Positions 1 through 7,674 of a stretch of DNA of 64,000 nucleotides are shown one piece after another. The DNA lies in the NCBI GenBank assembly GCA_964579825.1, contig CAZOHT010000002.1, positions 88,462-152,461 on the forward strand, read 5' to 3'. This DNA is from SPCO01 sp964579825 (GTDB lineage Bacteria; Chloroflexota; Limnocylindria; Limnocylindrales; CSP1-4). Below the pieces are notes generated by a model. It saw only the letters and a list, made by a program, of their open reading frames with translations, was not told the DNA's origin and did no database searches. The translations under genes were made by a program, and so were the position numbers. Position 1 is the first letter of the stretch, and each line of letters begins with the position of its first letter.

Positions 1-1
1 C

Positions 2-1282
2 GGCAAGTCGACCCTGGCGCTGGCACTCGCCGGGTTCATCCCGCGCGTCGTTCGCGCGACGACCGCCGGCTCGGTCCGTGCGGATGGCGTGGATGCGCTG
101 ACGTCGGCGCCGGGCGCCATGCTCGGCCACTGCGGGATCGTCTTCTCATCGGCCGCCGACCAGCTGTCCGGCTCGAAGCTGACCGTTCGCGAAGAGCTGG
201 CGTTCGGCCTCGAGAACCTCGGCGTCCCGCGCGCGGACATGGACCCGCGCATCGATGCGGTCATGGACCGCCTCGGGATCGCCCATCTCGCGGCGCGCGA
301 CCCAGGGTCCCTGTCCGGCGGGGAGCGACAGCGCGTCGCGATCGCCGGCATCGTCGTCATGGCGCCGCGCGTCCTCGTCGTCGACGAACCGACCGCCGAG
401 CTGGATCCGGATGGGACGAACGCCGTGGCGGCGGTACTCGCCGGCCTCGCCGACTTCGGGACCACACTGGTCGCCATCGAGCACGCGCGATCGATCCTCG
501 ACCGGTGCGATCGGCTCATCACGATCGACGGGGGCCGCATCGTGGACACGCCCCCGCCGGCAGCGACGACCGATGCGCTCGAGTGGTCGGTCGGCCGGGG
601 TCGAGCGGGCGTCGGCGCCGGCTTCGACCACGTCTCGTTTCGCTATCCCGACGGCCCCGAAGCGCTCCGGGACGTGACGCTCGACCTTCCGGCTGGTGAG
701 GCCGTCGCCATCGTCGGCCCGAATGGCTCGGGCAAGACGACGCTCGCCAAGCACCTCGTCGGCCTGCTCCGACCGACCGCCGGCACCGTGCGGCTCGACG
801 GCGGCGATACGGTGGCGAGGTCCATCGCGGACCTCGCCCAGACCGTCGGGTTCGCCTTCCAGGACCCGGGCGACCAGCTGTTCGAGCGGACCGTGGCGCG
901 CGAGGTCGCCTTCGGGCCCAGGCAGCTCGGCCGGTCGCCGGCTGAGACGGCCGCGGCCGTGGAGGCGGCCGTCGTGCTGACCGGCCTGGGGTCGGAGCGC
1001 GACACGAACCCGTACGACCTGGGCCGTCCCGTCCGCAAGCTCGTGGCTCTCGCCGGCGTCCTCGCCATGGATCCGGCGCTGCTGGTCCTGGACGAGCCGA
1101 CGACCGGCCAGGACCCCGAGGGAACCGAGCGCGTCGGGCGGGTCGTCGAGGCCATGCAGGCTGCCGGGCGTACCGTGATCGCGATCACCCACGATGCCGC
1201 GTTCGCGGAGCGGTGGTTCGACCGGACCGTGGTCATGGATGCGGGTCGGGTGGTGGAGGACCGCCGACGACCAGGAGCATGA
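2..1282 (+). CDS. ECF transporter ATPase, two ABC domains fused (5' end missing)
   Basis: The frame is open from the first base and the first visible residues are a Walker A (GKST), so the true start lies before the window. Two ATPase domains follow each other. The first has signature LSGGERQR and Walker B VLVVDEP. The second starts near residue 200 with GPNGSGKTT and ends with LLVLDEPTTGQDP. A stretch reading FQDPGDQLF is typical of EcfA/CbiO subunits that energise ECF vitamin or metal importers. The second half carries LGRPVRKL where LSGGQ is expected, a degenerate signature, so hydrolysis may be asymmetric. The partner EcfT and S subunits must lie upstream of the window. The cargo cannot be told. 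The last 50 bases overlap the convergent membrane-protein gene. Confidence 0.9.
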   Translation, partial: GKSTLALALAGFIPRVVRATTAGSVRADGVDALTSAPGAMLGHCGIVFSSAADQLSGSKLTVREELAFGLENLGVPRADMDPRIDAVMDRLGIAHLAARDPGSLSGGERQRVAIAGIVVMAPRVLVVDEPTAELDPDGTNAVAAVLAGLADFGTTLVAIEHARSILDRCDRLITIDGGRIVDTPPPAATTDALEWSVGRGRAGVGAGFDHVSFRYPDGPEALRDVTLDLPAGEAVAIVGPNGSGKTTLAKHLVGLLRPTAGTVRLDGGDTVARSIADLAQTVGFAFQDPGDQLFERTVAREVAFGPRQLGRSPAETAAAVEAAVVLTGLGSERDTNPYDLGRPVRKLVALAGVLAMDPALLVLDEPTTGQDPEGTERVGRVVEAMQAAGRTVIAITHDAAFAERWFDRTVVMDAGRVVEDRRRPGA

Positions 1283-1640
1283 ACGATGTCTCGACGACAT
1301 CGATGCCGGCGATGACCAGCGCGACGATCAACGGCAGCGGACTCCCGAGCGCCCAGCCCGCCGCGGCCGCGAAGGCGGCCACCGCCAGGAACGACAGCCG
1401 CACCCCGCGGATCAGGCGTCGGATGTCCTGCTCGCCGGCGCTCAACGCGACGAGCCCGCGGGTCAGCAGCACGACGCCCAGCGCGACCGATCCTCCGATC
1501 AGCGCCGCTCGGACGATCGCCGGCGGTTCGACGACCGCGGCGACGACGTCCGAGGCGAGCCCGAGCGCCGTCCCGAGGACGACCGCCAGCACGCCCGCCC
1601 CGATGGCCAGCGCCGCCGCGACACGAGGCCGCACCGTCAC
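1233..1640 (-). CDS. Small membrane protein, four hydrophobic segments
   Basis: A 135-residue, very hydrophobic protein with about four predicted membrane helices, beginning near residues 8, 40, 75 and 95, and a proline-rich C-terminus. The GTG at 1640 was chosen because it overlaps the stop of the upstream JAMM protease gene (GTGA, 4 bases), which implies translational coupling. A longer frame up to 1682 is open but would run further into that gene. I do not recognise a family. It is the last gene of the cysteine-biosynthesis/toxin-antitoxin string and ends inside the convergent ECF ATPase gene. Confidence 0.65.
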   Translation of the reverse strand: MTVRPRVAAALAIGAGVLAVVLGTALGLASDVVAAVVEPPAIVRAALIGGSVALGVVLLTRGLVALSAGEQDIRRLIRGVRLSFLAVAAFAAAAGWALGSPLPLIVALVIAGIDVVETSFMLLVVGGPPPPDPHP

Positions 1641-2092
1641 GTCAGGGGGACCTCGGCCACTTCGCCGTCGAGGATCCGCCACGCCCGCAGGCTCGGCTCG
1701 CCACTGACCGGGTCCGCCTCGTCGTCGCTCAGCGAGACGAGCAGGTACAGCGAGTCCGGGTAGAACGCGAGCCCGACGTCGGTCGGCGACGGGACGGCCG
1801 GGGTGTGCGTGTGCGAGTGGACGATGCCCCAGAAGACCTCGTCGGCGTCGTCGGTCGCGATGGTCAGGCGCAGCAGGTCCTCGGGGTCGATCTCGTAGCG
1901 GTACGGCGAGGCTGCCTTGTTGCGGGTCGCCTCGAACCGGAGGGCCACGCCACCGTCGGCAGCCGGAGCGTCGCCCACGATCAGCCCGCAGGCCTCATTC
2001 GGGTACTCGGCGCGAGCATGGGCCACGATCGCGTCCCGGATGGGCGCCGGCACCGAGACCGGCTGCCGCCCGAACGCGTCACCAGATGACAT
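1637..2092 (-). CDS. mec: JAMM/MPN metalloprotease, Mec-like (CysO-cysteine hydrolase)
   Basis: A 151-residue single MPN domain. The JAMM zinc motif is complete: an early Glu in NEACGLIVG and HSH-x7-S-x2-D in HSHTHTPAVPSPTD. In Mycobacterium, Mec cuts cysteine off the C-terminal glycine of the sulfur carrier CysO. The CysO-like, CysM-like and MoeZ-like genes lie just upstream on the same strand, which supports that role. ATG 2092 was chosen because the long upstream extension only shadows the PIN gene. It overlaps the toxin stop by 14 bases, so mec appears to be translated together with the toxin-antitoxin pair rather than directly after cysM. Function is inferred from family and neighbourhood. 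Confidence 0.85.
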   Translation of the reverse strand: MSSGDAFGRQPVSVPAPIRDAIVAHARAEYPNEACGLIVGDAPAADGGVALRFEATRNKAASPYRYEIDPEDLLRLTIATDDADEVFWGIVHSHTHTPAVPSPTDVGLAFYPDSLYLLVSLSDDEADPVSGEPSLRAWRILDGEVAEVPLT

Positions 2093-2483
2093 CGACGTCT
2101 CCGGCCTGGTTCGCGAACGCGCGCAACCGCTCGTCCTTCGATACGAGGGGCACCCGGAGATCCAGGGCCGTGCCGTAGATGAGCCGATCGATGGGGTCTC
2201 CGGGGAACGCCTGACGATCGAGGAGGCCGGCCCGGACCGCGGCTTCCGGGCTGAGGGCCGCGACCGACACACGCGGTTCCCGCAGCAACCGTCCGATCCA
2301 GAGGGCCGGCTCGCGATCGAGCACGATCCGCTCCTGTCGTGCCAGCGTCGTGATCTCCCAGCAGGTCAACGGGCTGATCCACAGCACATCGGCCCCCTCG
2401 ATGGCGCGTTCCGCCACCGCGGACAGGCGCCCCGAATCGGCCTGCCACCAGAGGACCGCATGCGTGTCCAACAGGACGGTCAC
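2079..2483 (-). CDS. PIN-domain toxin (VapC-like ribonuclease)
   Basis: 134 residues with a PIN nuclease start MTVLLDTHAVLWW, whose Asp6 is the first metal ligand. Further acidic residues follow in SPLTCWEI and DPIDRLIYGTA, the usual conserved positions. GTG 2483 overlaps the antitoxin stop by 4 bases (GTGA). PIN toxins of this type cut tRNA or rRNA and are held inactive by a cognate Phd/VapB protein, here the preceding gene. All catalytic acids appear present, so it looks active. It sits inside a cysteine-biosynthesis operon between cysM and mec. Confidence 0.88.
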   Translation of the reverse strand: MTVLLDTHAVLWWQADSGRLSAVAERAIEGADVLWISPLTCWEITTLARQERIVLDREPALWIGRLLREPRVSVAALSPEAAVRAGLLDRQAFPGDPIDRLIYGTALDLRVPLVSKDERLRAFANQAGDVDVIW

Positions 2484-2725
2484 GACAGCTCGGGTTCAGC
2501 GTCCCAACGTTCGCCGGTGGAGTAGTAGGCCTCGTCGTCCTCGGCCACCAGGGTCACGCTGCCCTTGAGCGAGCCGCCGTATCCGGTCGAGTCCGCAGGC
2601 ACGACGCGTGCGACCGGGCGACCGTGCTTGGTGACGACGAAGGAGACCTTCATCTCGTCCACCTGGTCCAGGATGGCCAGGCACTCCGCCTTGAATCGAC
2701 TTGCCATGATGGTGCGATCAGCCAC
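2480..2725 (-). CDS. Phd/YefM-family antitoxin
   Basis: 81 residues. The N-terminal part (MASRFKAECLAILDQVDEMK) and the strand SFVVTKHGRPVARVVP are the standard Phd/YefM DNA-binding fold, and the acidic tail would wrap the toxin. The GTG start at 2725 has a GGAGGT Shine-Dalgarno four bases upstream. ATG 2707 is an alternative. It pairs with the following PIN toxin by a 4-base overlap. A near-perfect 26-base palindrome lies 14 bases upstream and is the likely autoregulatory operator. Confidence 0.85.
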   Translation of the reverse strand: MADRTIMASRFKAECLAILDQVDEMKVSFVVTKHGRPVARVVPADSTGYGGSLKGSVTLVAEDDEAYYSTGERWDAEPELS

Positions 2726-2738
2726 GATGACCTCCGTC

Positions 2739-2764
2739 TGACCAATGACTATAGTCAGTGGTCA
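2739..2764. promoter_or_regulatory. Palindromic operator of the toxin-antitoxin module
   Basis: A 26-base inverted repeat with a single mismatched pair (2745/2758). Its centre is the perfect 12-base palindrome TGACTATAGTCA at 2746-2757, flanked by ACCA and TGGT. It is AT-rich against a very GC-rich background and lies 14 bases before the antitoxin start and 20 bases after the cysM stop. Phd/VapB antitoxins typically bind such palindromes to repress their own operon. Confidence 0.75.
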
Positions 2765-2783
2765 TATCGACGTCAACGGCCGC

Positions 2784-3839
2784 TCACCACCAGTTGACGC
2801 CGCCCTCGAGCGCGTCGCCCATCTCGTCCAGGTTCGTGGAGAACGTGCCGGCCGAGAGGTACTTCCACCCCCCATCCGGCAGGAGCGCGACGATCGTGCC
2901 GCGCGCCATCGTCTGCGCCTCACGCGCCGCGGCGACCAGCACCGCGCCACAGGACGGTCCGGCGAAGATGCCTTCCTTGAAGACCAGGTCGCGCAGCGCC
3001 GCGATCGCGTCGCGGTTCGAGATCAGGTACTTCGCGTCGATCAGGTCCGGCTCGAAGATCTCGGGCACGAACCCCTCCTCGAGCGAGCGCAGGCCCTGGA
3101 CCAGTTCGCCGGGGAGTGGCTCGGCAGCGACCACTCGGACGCCCGGCTTGCGCTCGTGGAGGAAGCGCGACACGCCCATCAGCGTCCCGGACGTGCCCAT
3201 CCCGGCGACGAACACGTCGATCTCCGGGCAATCGGCGAGGATCTCGGGACCGGTCGTCTCGTAGTGGGCGAGGGCGTTGGCCGGGTTGCCGTACTGGTAC
3301 GGCATGACGAACCGCTCGTCCTTGCCGACGAGGTGCTTGGCCAGGGCGATGGCGCCATTGGACCCGAGCGAGCCGGGCGAGTCGATGACCTCCGCGCCGT
3401 ACAGCGCCGCCATCTGGCGCCGCTCGTTGGTGACGTTGTCGGGCATGACCAGGGCCACGCGGTACCCCTTGCGCCGCCCGATCATCGCCAGCGCGATCCC
3501 CGTGTTGCCCGACGTCGGCTCCAGGATGATCGAGCCCTCATGGAGCAGGCCGCGCGTCTCCAGGTCCTCGATCAGGTACTTGGCGACGCGGTCCTTGACC
3601 GATCCCGTCGGGTTGAGCATCTCCAGCTTGGCGAAGATGCGAACGTTCGGGTTGGGCGACATGCGCGGGATCTCGACGAGCGGCGTGAAGCCGATCGCGT
3701 CGAGGATGCTGTCGTAGCGCCCGCCGTGCGGTTCGAGTGCCTCGTGCGCGTGTGCGTGCAGGTGATCCGGGTGCGTGGCACGGTCCGGATCGCGCCCGTC
3801 GGCGTCATCGTCCAGCGGCCGCAGGACCGCCACGGTCAT
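2784..3839 (-). CDS. cysM: Cysteine synthase, CysM-like PLP enzyme
   Basis: 351 residues, fold-type II PLP enzyme. The Schiff-base lysine is in PTGSVKDRVA, the phosphate-binding loop in EPTSGNTGIALA, and the C-terminal PSCGAVLVAA is typical. Family members make cysteine from O-acetylserine or O-phosphoserine. The adjacent sulfur carrier and activator suggest sulfide is delivered as a CysO thiocarboxylate, as with mycobacterial CysM. ATG 3839 overlaps the CysO stop (ATGA). A histidine-rich N-terminal stretch of about 40 residues (HPDHLHAHAHE) precedes the catalytic domain and is unusual; it might bind metal. Confidence 0.92.
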   Translation of the reverse strand: MTVAVLRPLDDDADGRDPDRATHPDHLHAHAHEALEPHGGRYDSILDAIGFTPLVEIPRMSPNPNVRIFAKLEMLNPTGSVKDRVAKYLIEDLETRGLLHEGSIILEPTSGNTGIALAMIGRRKGYRVALVMPDNVTNERRQMAALYGAEVIDSPGSLGSNGAIALAKHLVGKDERFVMPYQYGNPANALAHYETTGPEILADCPEIDVFVAGMGTSGTLMGVSRFLHERKPGVRVVAAEPLPGELVQGLRSLEEGFVPEIFEPDLIDAKYLISNRDAIAALRDLVFKEGIFAGPSCGAVLVAAAREAQTMARGTIVALLPDGGWKYLSAGTFSTNLDEMGDALEGGVNWW

Positions 3840-4108
3840 CCGCCTGCCATCGCGGGCAGGAGGCGCACTTCGTCGTTCGAGGCGACCGGCGTCTCCAACC
3901 CGGCGAGGTACCGAACGTCCTGCCCGTTGACGTACACGTTCACGAACCGATTGAGGTCGCCGTCCGGCGTGAGGAGCTGCGACCCGAGGGCCGGATGGTC
4001 CTCGACGAGGGTCGTCACGACCGCCCGGATCGAATCGCCCGGGACCTCGATCGACTTGACCCCGCCGACGTTCGCGCGCAGGACCGACGGGATGAAGACC
4101 GTGCTCAT
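3836..4108 (-). CDS. cysO: CysO/MoaD/ThiS-family sulfur carrier
   Basis: A 90-residue ubiquitin-like protein ending in MAGG. The terminal Gly-Gly is the site that is adenylated and converted to a thiocarboxylate. It sits between the activating enzyme (upstream, ATGA overlap at 4105-4108) and the cysteine synthase (downstream, ATGA overlap), the arrangement of the CysO cysteine pathway rather than of molybdopterin synthesis. No MoaE is present nearby. It is predicted to be cytoplasmic. Confidence 0.9.
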   Translation of the reverse strand: MSTVFIPSVLRANVGGVKSIEVPGDSIRAVVTTLVEDHPALGSQLLTPDGDLNRFVNVYVNGQDVRYLAGLETPVASNDEVRLLPAMAGG

Positions 4109-5346
4109 GCGCGGGCCTCCCCGACCGGGCTGGCGGTCCCGAGCGGGGCACCGAACCCGGTCCCGCCCAGCAGGAACGGGGCATCGCCACCGACCGCGGC
4201 CGTGGCCAGCGGCCGGCCGGCGGCGCGAGCCTCCACGGCCGCATCGCTGCAGACCGGGCAGTTCGGGTCGCGGCGGAGCTTCAGTTCGGTGAACTCGGTC
4301 TCGAGGGCATCGAACAGCAGGAGCCGGCCGGACAGTGTCTCGCCGATCCCGAGCAGGACCTTGAGCGCCTCGTTGGCCTGGAGCAGGCCGAGGATGCCGG
4401 GGACGACGCCGAGGACGCCCGCCACGGAGCAGCCGGGCGCGAGCTCGGGCGGTGGCGGGGTCGGGTACAGGCAGCGGTAGCACGGGCCCTCGTACGGGAC
4501 GAAGGTCGTGAGCTGGCCCTCGAACCGGAAGACGCTGGCGTGGACGACCGGGATGCCGGCGGCCACCGCGGCGTCGTTCAGCGTGTAGCGGGTCTCGAAC
4601 GTGTCGGTGCCGTCCAGGATGACGTCGTACCCGGCGATGAGCCGCTCGACGTTCTCCGGACCGAGCATCTCCTCGTGGGCGACGACCTTGATCTCGGGGT
4701 TGAGGGCATTGATGGACTTGCGCGCGGATTCGACCTTGCGCTCCCCCACCCGGTCGTTCGTGTGGACGATCTGGCGCTGCAGGTTGCTGACGTCGACGAC
4801 GTCGAAGTCGACGATGCCGATGGTCCCGACGCCGGCGGCGGCGAGATAGAGCGAGGCCGGCGACCCGAGGCCACCCGCCCCGATGAGGAGCGCCTTCGAG
4901 CCGAGCAGCTTCGCCTGGCCGGCGGAGCCGACTTCGGGGATGAGCAGGTGCCGGCTGTAGCGCTGCTTCTGCTCCGCGCTGAGGACGACAGGCGTGACGA
5001 ACTCGAGCCCGGCACCCTTCCACGCCTGGAACCCACCGCTCATCGAGGCGACATCGGTGTAGCCCATCTCGGCCAGCGTCTGGGCCGCGAACAGCGACCG
5101 GACGCCACCCGCGCAGTACAGGACGATGGGCTGGTCGCGATCCGGCGCGACCCCTTCGATCTGCTGCTCGATGTAGCTCTTGGAGATATGGGTGGCGCCA
5201 GGCAGGTGGCCCTGCTCCCACTCGGACGCCTCGCGGACGTCGATGACGGTGGCGGCCCCGACGGGGAGTGACTCCACGTCCTGGGCGGTGACTTCTCTGA
5301 TCTCGGCGCGGGCCTCTCGAAGGAGGTCCGCGTAGGACTTCGGCAT
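4105..5346 (-). CDS. moeZ: Rhodanese plus ThiF/MoeB activator (MoeZ-like, reversed domain order)
   Basis: 413 residues from ATG 5346; an open extension to 5421 has no family match. Residues about 10-105 form a rhodanese domain with active-site loop CAGGVRS (Cys near 78). From about 115 a ThiF/MoeB E1-like domain follows, with nucleotide loop GAGGLGSP and two zinc CxxC pairs (CYRC and CPVC). The enzyme would adenylate the CysO C-terminus and load sulfur from its own rhodanese cysteine. In mycobacterial MoeZ the rhodanese domain is C-terminal, so the order is swapped here. It is the first gene of the operon. Confidence 0.9.
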   Translation of the reverse strand: MPKSYADLLREARAEIREVTAQDVESLPVGAATVIDVREASEWEQGHLPGATHISKSYIEQQIEGVAPDRDQPIVLYCAGGVRSLFAAQTLAEMGYTDVASMSGGFQAWKGAGLEFVTPVVLSAEQKQRYSRHLLIPEVGSAGQAKLLGSKALLIGAGGLGSPASLYLAAAGVGTIGIVDFDVVDVSNLQRQIVHTNDRVGERKVESARKSINALNPEIKVVAHEEMLGPENVERLIAGYDVILDGTDTFETRYTLNDAAVAAGIPVVHASVFRFEGQLTTFVPYEGPCYRCLYPTPPPPELAPGCSVAGVLGVVPGILGLLQANEALKVLLGIGETLSGRLLLFDALETEFTELKLRRDPNCPVCSDAAVEARAAGRPLATAAVGGDAPFLLGGTGFGAPLGTASPVGEARA

Positions 5347-5546
5347 GGGGCTGATGAGCTCCGATGGTCGACGGGCTGACGCCGGGATGACGTCAGGGCG
5401 GTGGACGGTCCAGCCGTCCATTCGGTGGAAGGGCTCGAGCGGACTGCGCCCGAGACGTGGGTTCGTGCCGGCTCAGGCCGGCCGGCGACACCTGCAGCGG
5501 CGCTCGATCCGAAGGCCCTCGCCTCGGGGGCGCTCGATCCGGGCGG

Positions 5547-5957
5547 TCATGCGCTGGTCGCCTCGGTGGCCGCCGTGGCCGCCGGGGTCGCGCCCAGATC
5601 GGCGAGGACATGCTGGAGGCTGTCGTGGCTGAGCATCGCGCACTTGAGTCGGGCCGGGCTGATCTCGATGCCGAGCAGGTCGAGCAGGTCGTCCGCGCGG
5701 ATGCCCGCGACCTCGGACAACGGCTTGCCCTTGATCTCGTCGGTCAGCAACGAGGCGCTGGCCTGGCTGATCGCGCAGCCACGACCCGTGAATCCGACCC
5801 GGTCCACGACGCCATCGGTGACGCCGATCATCAGGGTGATCCGGTCGCCGCACAGCGGGTTGGCACCCTCGTACGACGCGTCGGCGTCCTCGACGACCCC
5901 GAAGTTGTGGGGCCGCCGGTAGTGCTCGAGGATGTAGTCGCGATACAGGTCGTCCAT
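5547..5957 (-). CDS. sufU: Iron-sulfur scaffold/sulfur-transfer protein SufU
   Basis: 136 residues. The three conserved cysteines are visible in PLCGDR (with the Asp ligand), GRGCAIS and RLKCAML, and the N-terminus LYRDYILEHYRRPHNFG is diagnostic for SufU. SufU accepts sulfur from SufS and passes it to the SufBCD scaffold. ATG 5957 begins the recognisable homology; the longer open frame upstream covers an inverted repeat and is not coding-like. The gene stands alone here, 3.7 kb from sufS, with its own operator-like repeat 27 bases upstream. A short alanine-rich tail is atypical but harmless. Confidence 0.92.
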   Translation of the reverse strand: MDDLYRDYILEHYRRPHNFGVVEDADASYEGANPLCGDRITLMIGVTDGVVDRVGFTGRGCAISQASASLLTDEIKGKPLSEVAGIRADDLLDLLGIEISPARLKCAMLSHDSLQHVLADLGATPAATAATEATSA

Positions 5958-6325
5958 TCGACCTCGAAGTCTAGCGCGAATGTCCAATCCCGACCATCTG
6001 ACTCGGGATTGGTTCGAGGCACGCGCCCCGGCCGCCCCGGCCGCGCCCCGTCTGACGCGCCTCAGATGCACTTCCTTGACGAGCGCCTCATGGACCGATG
6101 GCCAGGATGCGGACCGGCCGGGGTTCGGGCCAGCTCCAGGCTCAGCTGTCGAGATCATGCATCTGGGGGACGCACAGCCGCCGGCCCGACCGGTGGCGGG
6201 GCGGTGTCCGATCACCGCAGGCGATCACCCCGGGCGATGGCGCGACCGCGTGACCGTTGGCGGCCCTCGCCGGTACGAAGCGGTGGGGACCATTCCGTGG
6301 CGGCGCGACGTATCGTCACGGTCCG
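5958..6325. other. Divergent intergenic region, sufU / hypothetical gene
   Basis: 368 bases between divergently transcribed genes. It contains the sufU operator repeat (5984-6012) and, at 6311-6316, a TATCGT box nine bases before the GTG start of the rightward gene. Nothing else recognisable is seen; the short frames here do not look coding. Confidence 0.5.
5984..6012. promoter_or_regulatory. Inverted repeat before sufU, likely Rrf2-family operator
   Basis: Perfect 10-base arms CCAATCCCGA and TCGGGATTGG separated by 9 bases. Its inner part shares CCGAC at one side and ACTCGG at the other, at identical spacing, with the repeat in front of the Rrf2 regulator gene (12377-12401). It lies 27 bases upstream of the sufU start, where a promoter is expected. 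Confidence 0.7.
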
Positions 6326-7594
6326 GTGGCGACCCAGCTCCTTCTCCCCCACTCGATCCAGCTCGACGGGCAGGCATCGCGCCGCGGCCTCATCCCGCGG
6401 ATGCCGCCCGGTGACCGCCTGCTCACGGACATCGAGACCTGGGTTCGGGCGGACTACGCCGACCAGGTCCGGACGACGACGCGCCGCTCGCTCGGCGATC
6501 ACGGGGCGGAACTGACGCTCGGTCTGCACCCGGCGGCCCGCGACCTGGTCATCACCGCGACGGACGGCGGCAAGGTCGGAGTCGCGGCGGAGACCGCGGC
6601 CGCAGGGCCCGGGTATCACCGGTTCATCGGGCGGCTGCTGGAGCGGATGGCCGAGGCACACGACCTCGAATGGTCGAGCGATGAGGCCGATCGCTTCGCC
6701 TTCGCCGACCGCACGACCGTCGAGCGCGCCTACATGGGTTGGCTCGGTCCGGCCCTCGGGCAGGCCCGTGATGCGTGGCGACGGGGTGCCCGGAGCCAGC
6801 TGGGTCTATCTGAAGGCACGCGCTTCACCTTCGACGGCGTGATCGCGACGGCGCTCGGGCCGCGCGACGAGGCGTGGCTGCAGTCGGCCATCGGCGATCC
6901 GCGCATCGCCATCGACATCGCGCCATGGTGGGCGGATGCGCCTGACGCCCGCTACCTGCTCAATCGGGCGCTCGCCCTCATGTGGGTCCAGGTCCGCTGG
7001 CGCCGACCGGCGATCGATGACGAGGCCGCGGTCCTCGAGGACGTCCATCGACTCCTGACGAAGGCATACACGACGGACCCGGATCTGCCCTACCCGTGGC
7101 ATGCCTGGATGGACCTCGTCTCGAACGCCGGCTTCGATGACGCCATGACCCGCCAGGTCATCGCGCGTGCGGCCTCGCTGCCGCCGCCGCCCGTGCTGGT
7201 CGGCTATCGACGGCGTGGCGTTCGGATCACCCACGAGGGCTGGGCGCTGGAGATCCCCGGCGAGTTCGCCGAGCGACGCTCGGCGGAGGAGTGGTGGGGC
7301 GGCGGACCGGGCCGGCAGGTCACCCTGGCCGCCGTGCCGACCGGCTCCATGACGGCGACCGCGTTCGTCAGCCAGTTCTCGGCCGACCTGGGCCTCGACG
7401 CCCTGGCCCATCAGGCGGGCGATCTCGTCGGCCGGGCGCGGATCGTGTCGGACTCGACTTCCGGCATCGAGGTCGCCGTGCTCGATGGCTACTCCGCGGT
7501 GCCGGGCTCCGGCGCGGCCATCCGGATCGAGTTCGACGACCCCAGCTACTGGCAGTGGGCCATCGACCTCTGGCGGTCGCTCGCGCCAGGCTGA
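6326..7594 (+). CDS. Hypothetical protein, about 422 residues
   Basis: No family recognised. The sequence is soluble, without signal peptide or membrane helices, rich in Trp and Arg and evenly alpha/beta in appearance. Conserved-looking stretches are WVRADYADQVRTTTRR near the start, a WW-rich middle (IDIAPWWADAPDARYLLN) and a C-terminal segment resembling a small protein-interaction fold (WALEIPGEFAERRSAEEWW). GTG 6326 is preferred over ATG 6257 because a TATCGT -10-like box lies directly upstream. The next gene, a lipoprotein, follows on the same strand after 80 bases. Confidence 0.65.
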   Translation: MATQLLLPHSIQLDGQASRRGLIPRMPPGDRLLTDIETWVRADYADQVRTTTRRSLGDHGAELTLGLHPAARDLVITATDGGKVGVAAETAAAGPGYHRFIGRLLERMAEAHDLEWSSDEADRFAFADRTTVERAYMGWLGPALGQARDAWRRGARSQLGLSEGTRFTFDGVIATALGPRDEAWLQSAIGDPRIAIDIAPWWADAPDARYLLNRALALMWVQVRWRRPAIDDEAAVLEDVHRLLTKAYTTDPDLPYPWHAWMDLVSNAGFDDAMTRQVIARAASLPPPPVLVGYRRRGVRITHEGWALEIPGEFAERRSAEEWWGGGPGRQVTLAAVPTGSMTATAFVSQFSADLGLDALAHQAGDLVGRARIVSDSTSGIEVAVLDGYSAVPGSGAAIRIEFDDPSYWQWAIDLWRSLAPG

Positions 7595-7674
7595 TCGTTC
7601 GTTTCGGGGAGTGGGCGGCCCGACGGCCACGCGATGGATCCGCGGCTATCATGCGCGCCGAGAGGAGATCAGCC

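Noticed and set aside
1194..1763. 189-codon plus-strand frame overlapping the end of the ECF ATPase gene
   Set aside because: Asp/Arg/Gln-rich shadow of the membrane-protein and JAMM genes on the opposite strand.
3836..4108. Assignment of the Gly-Gly carrier as MoaD of molybdopterin synthesis
   Set aside because: No moaE or other moa genes nearby, while CysM-like and Mec-like genes are in the same operon, so the CysO role fits better.
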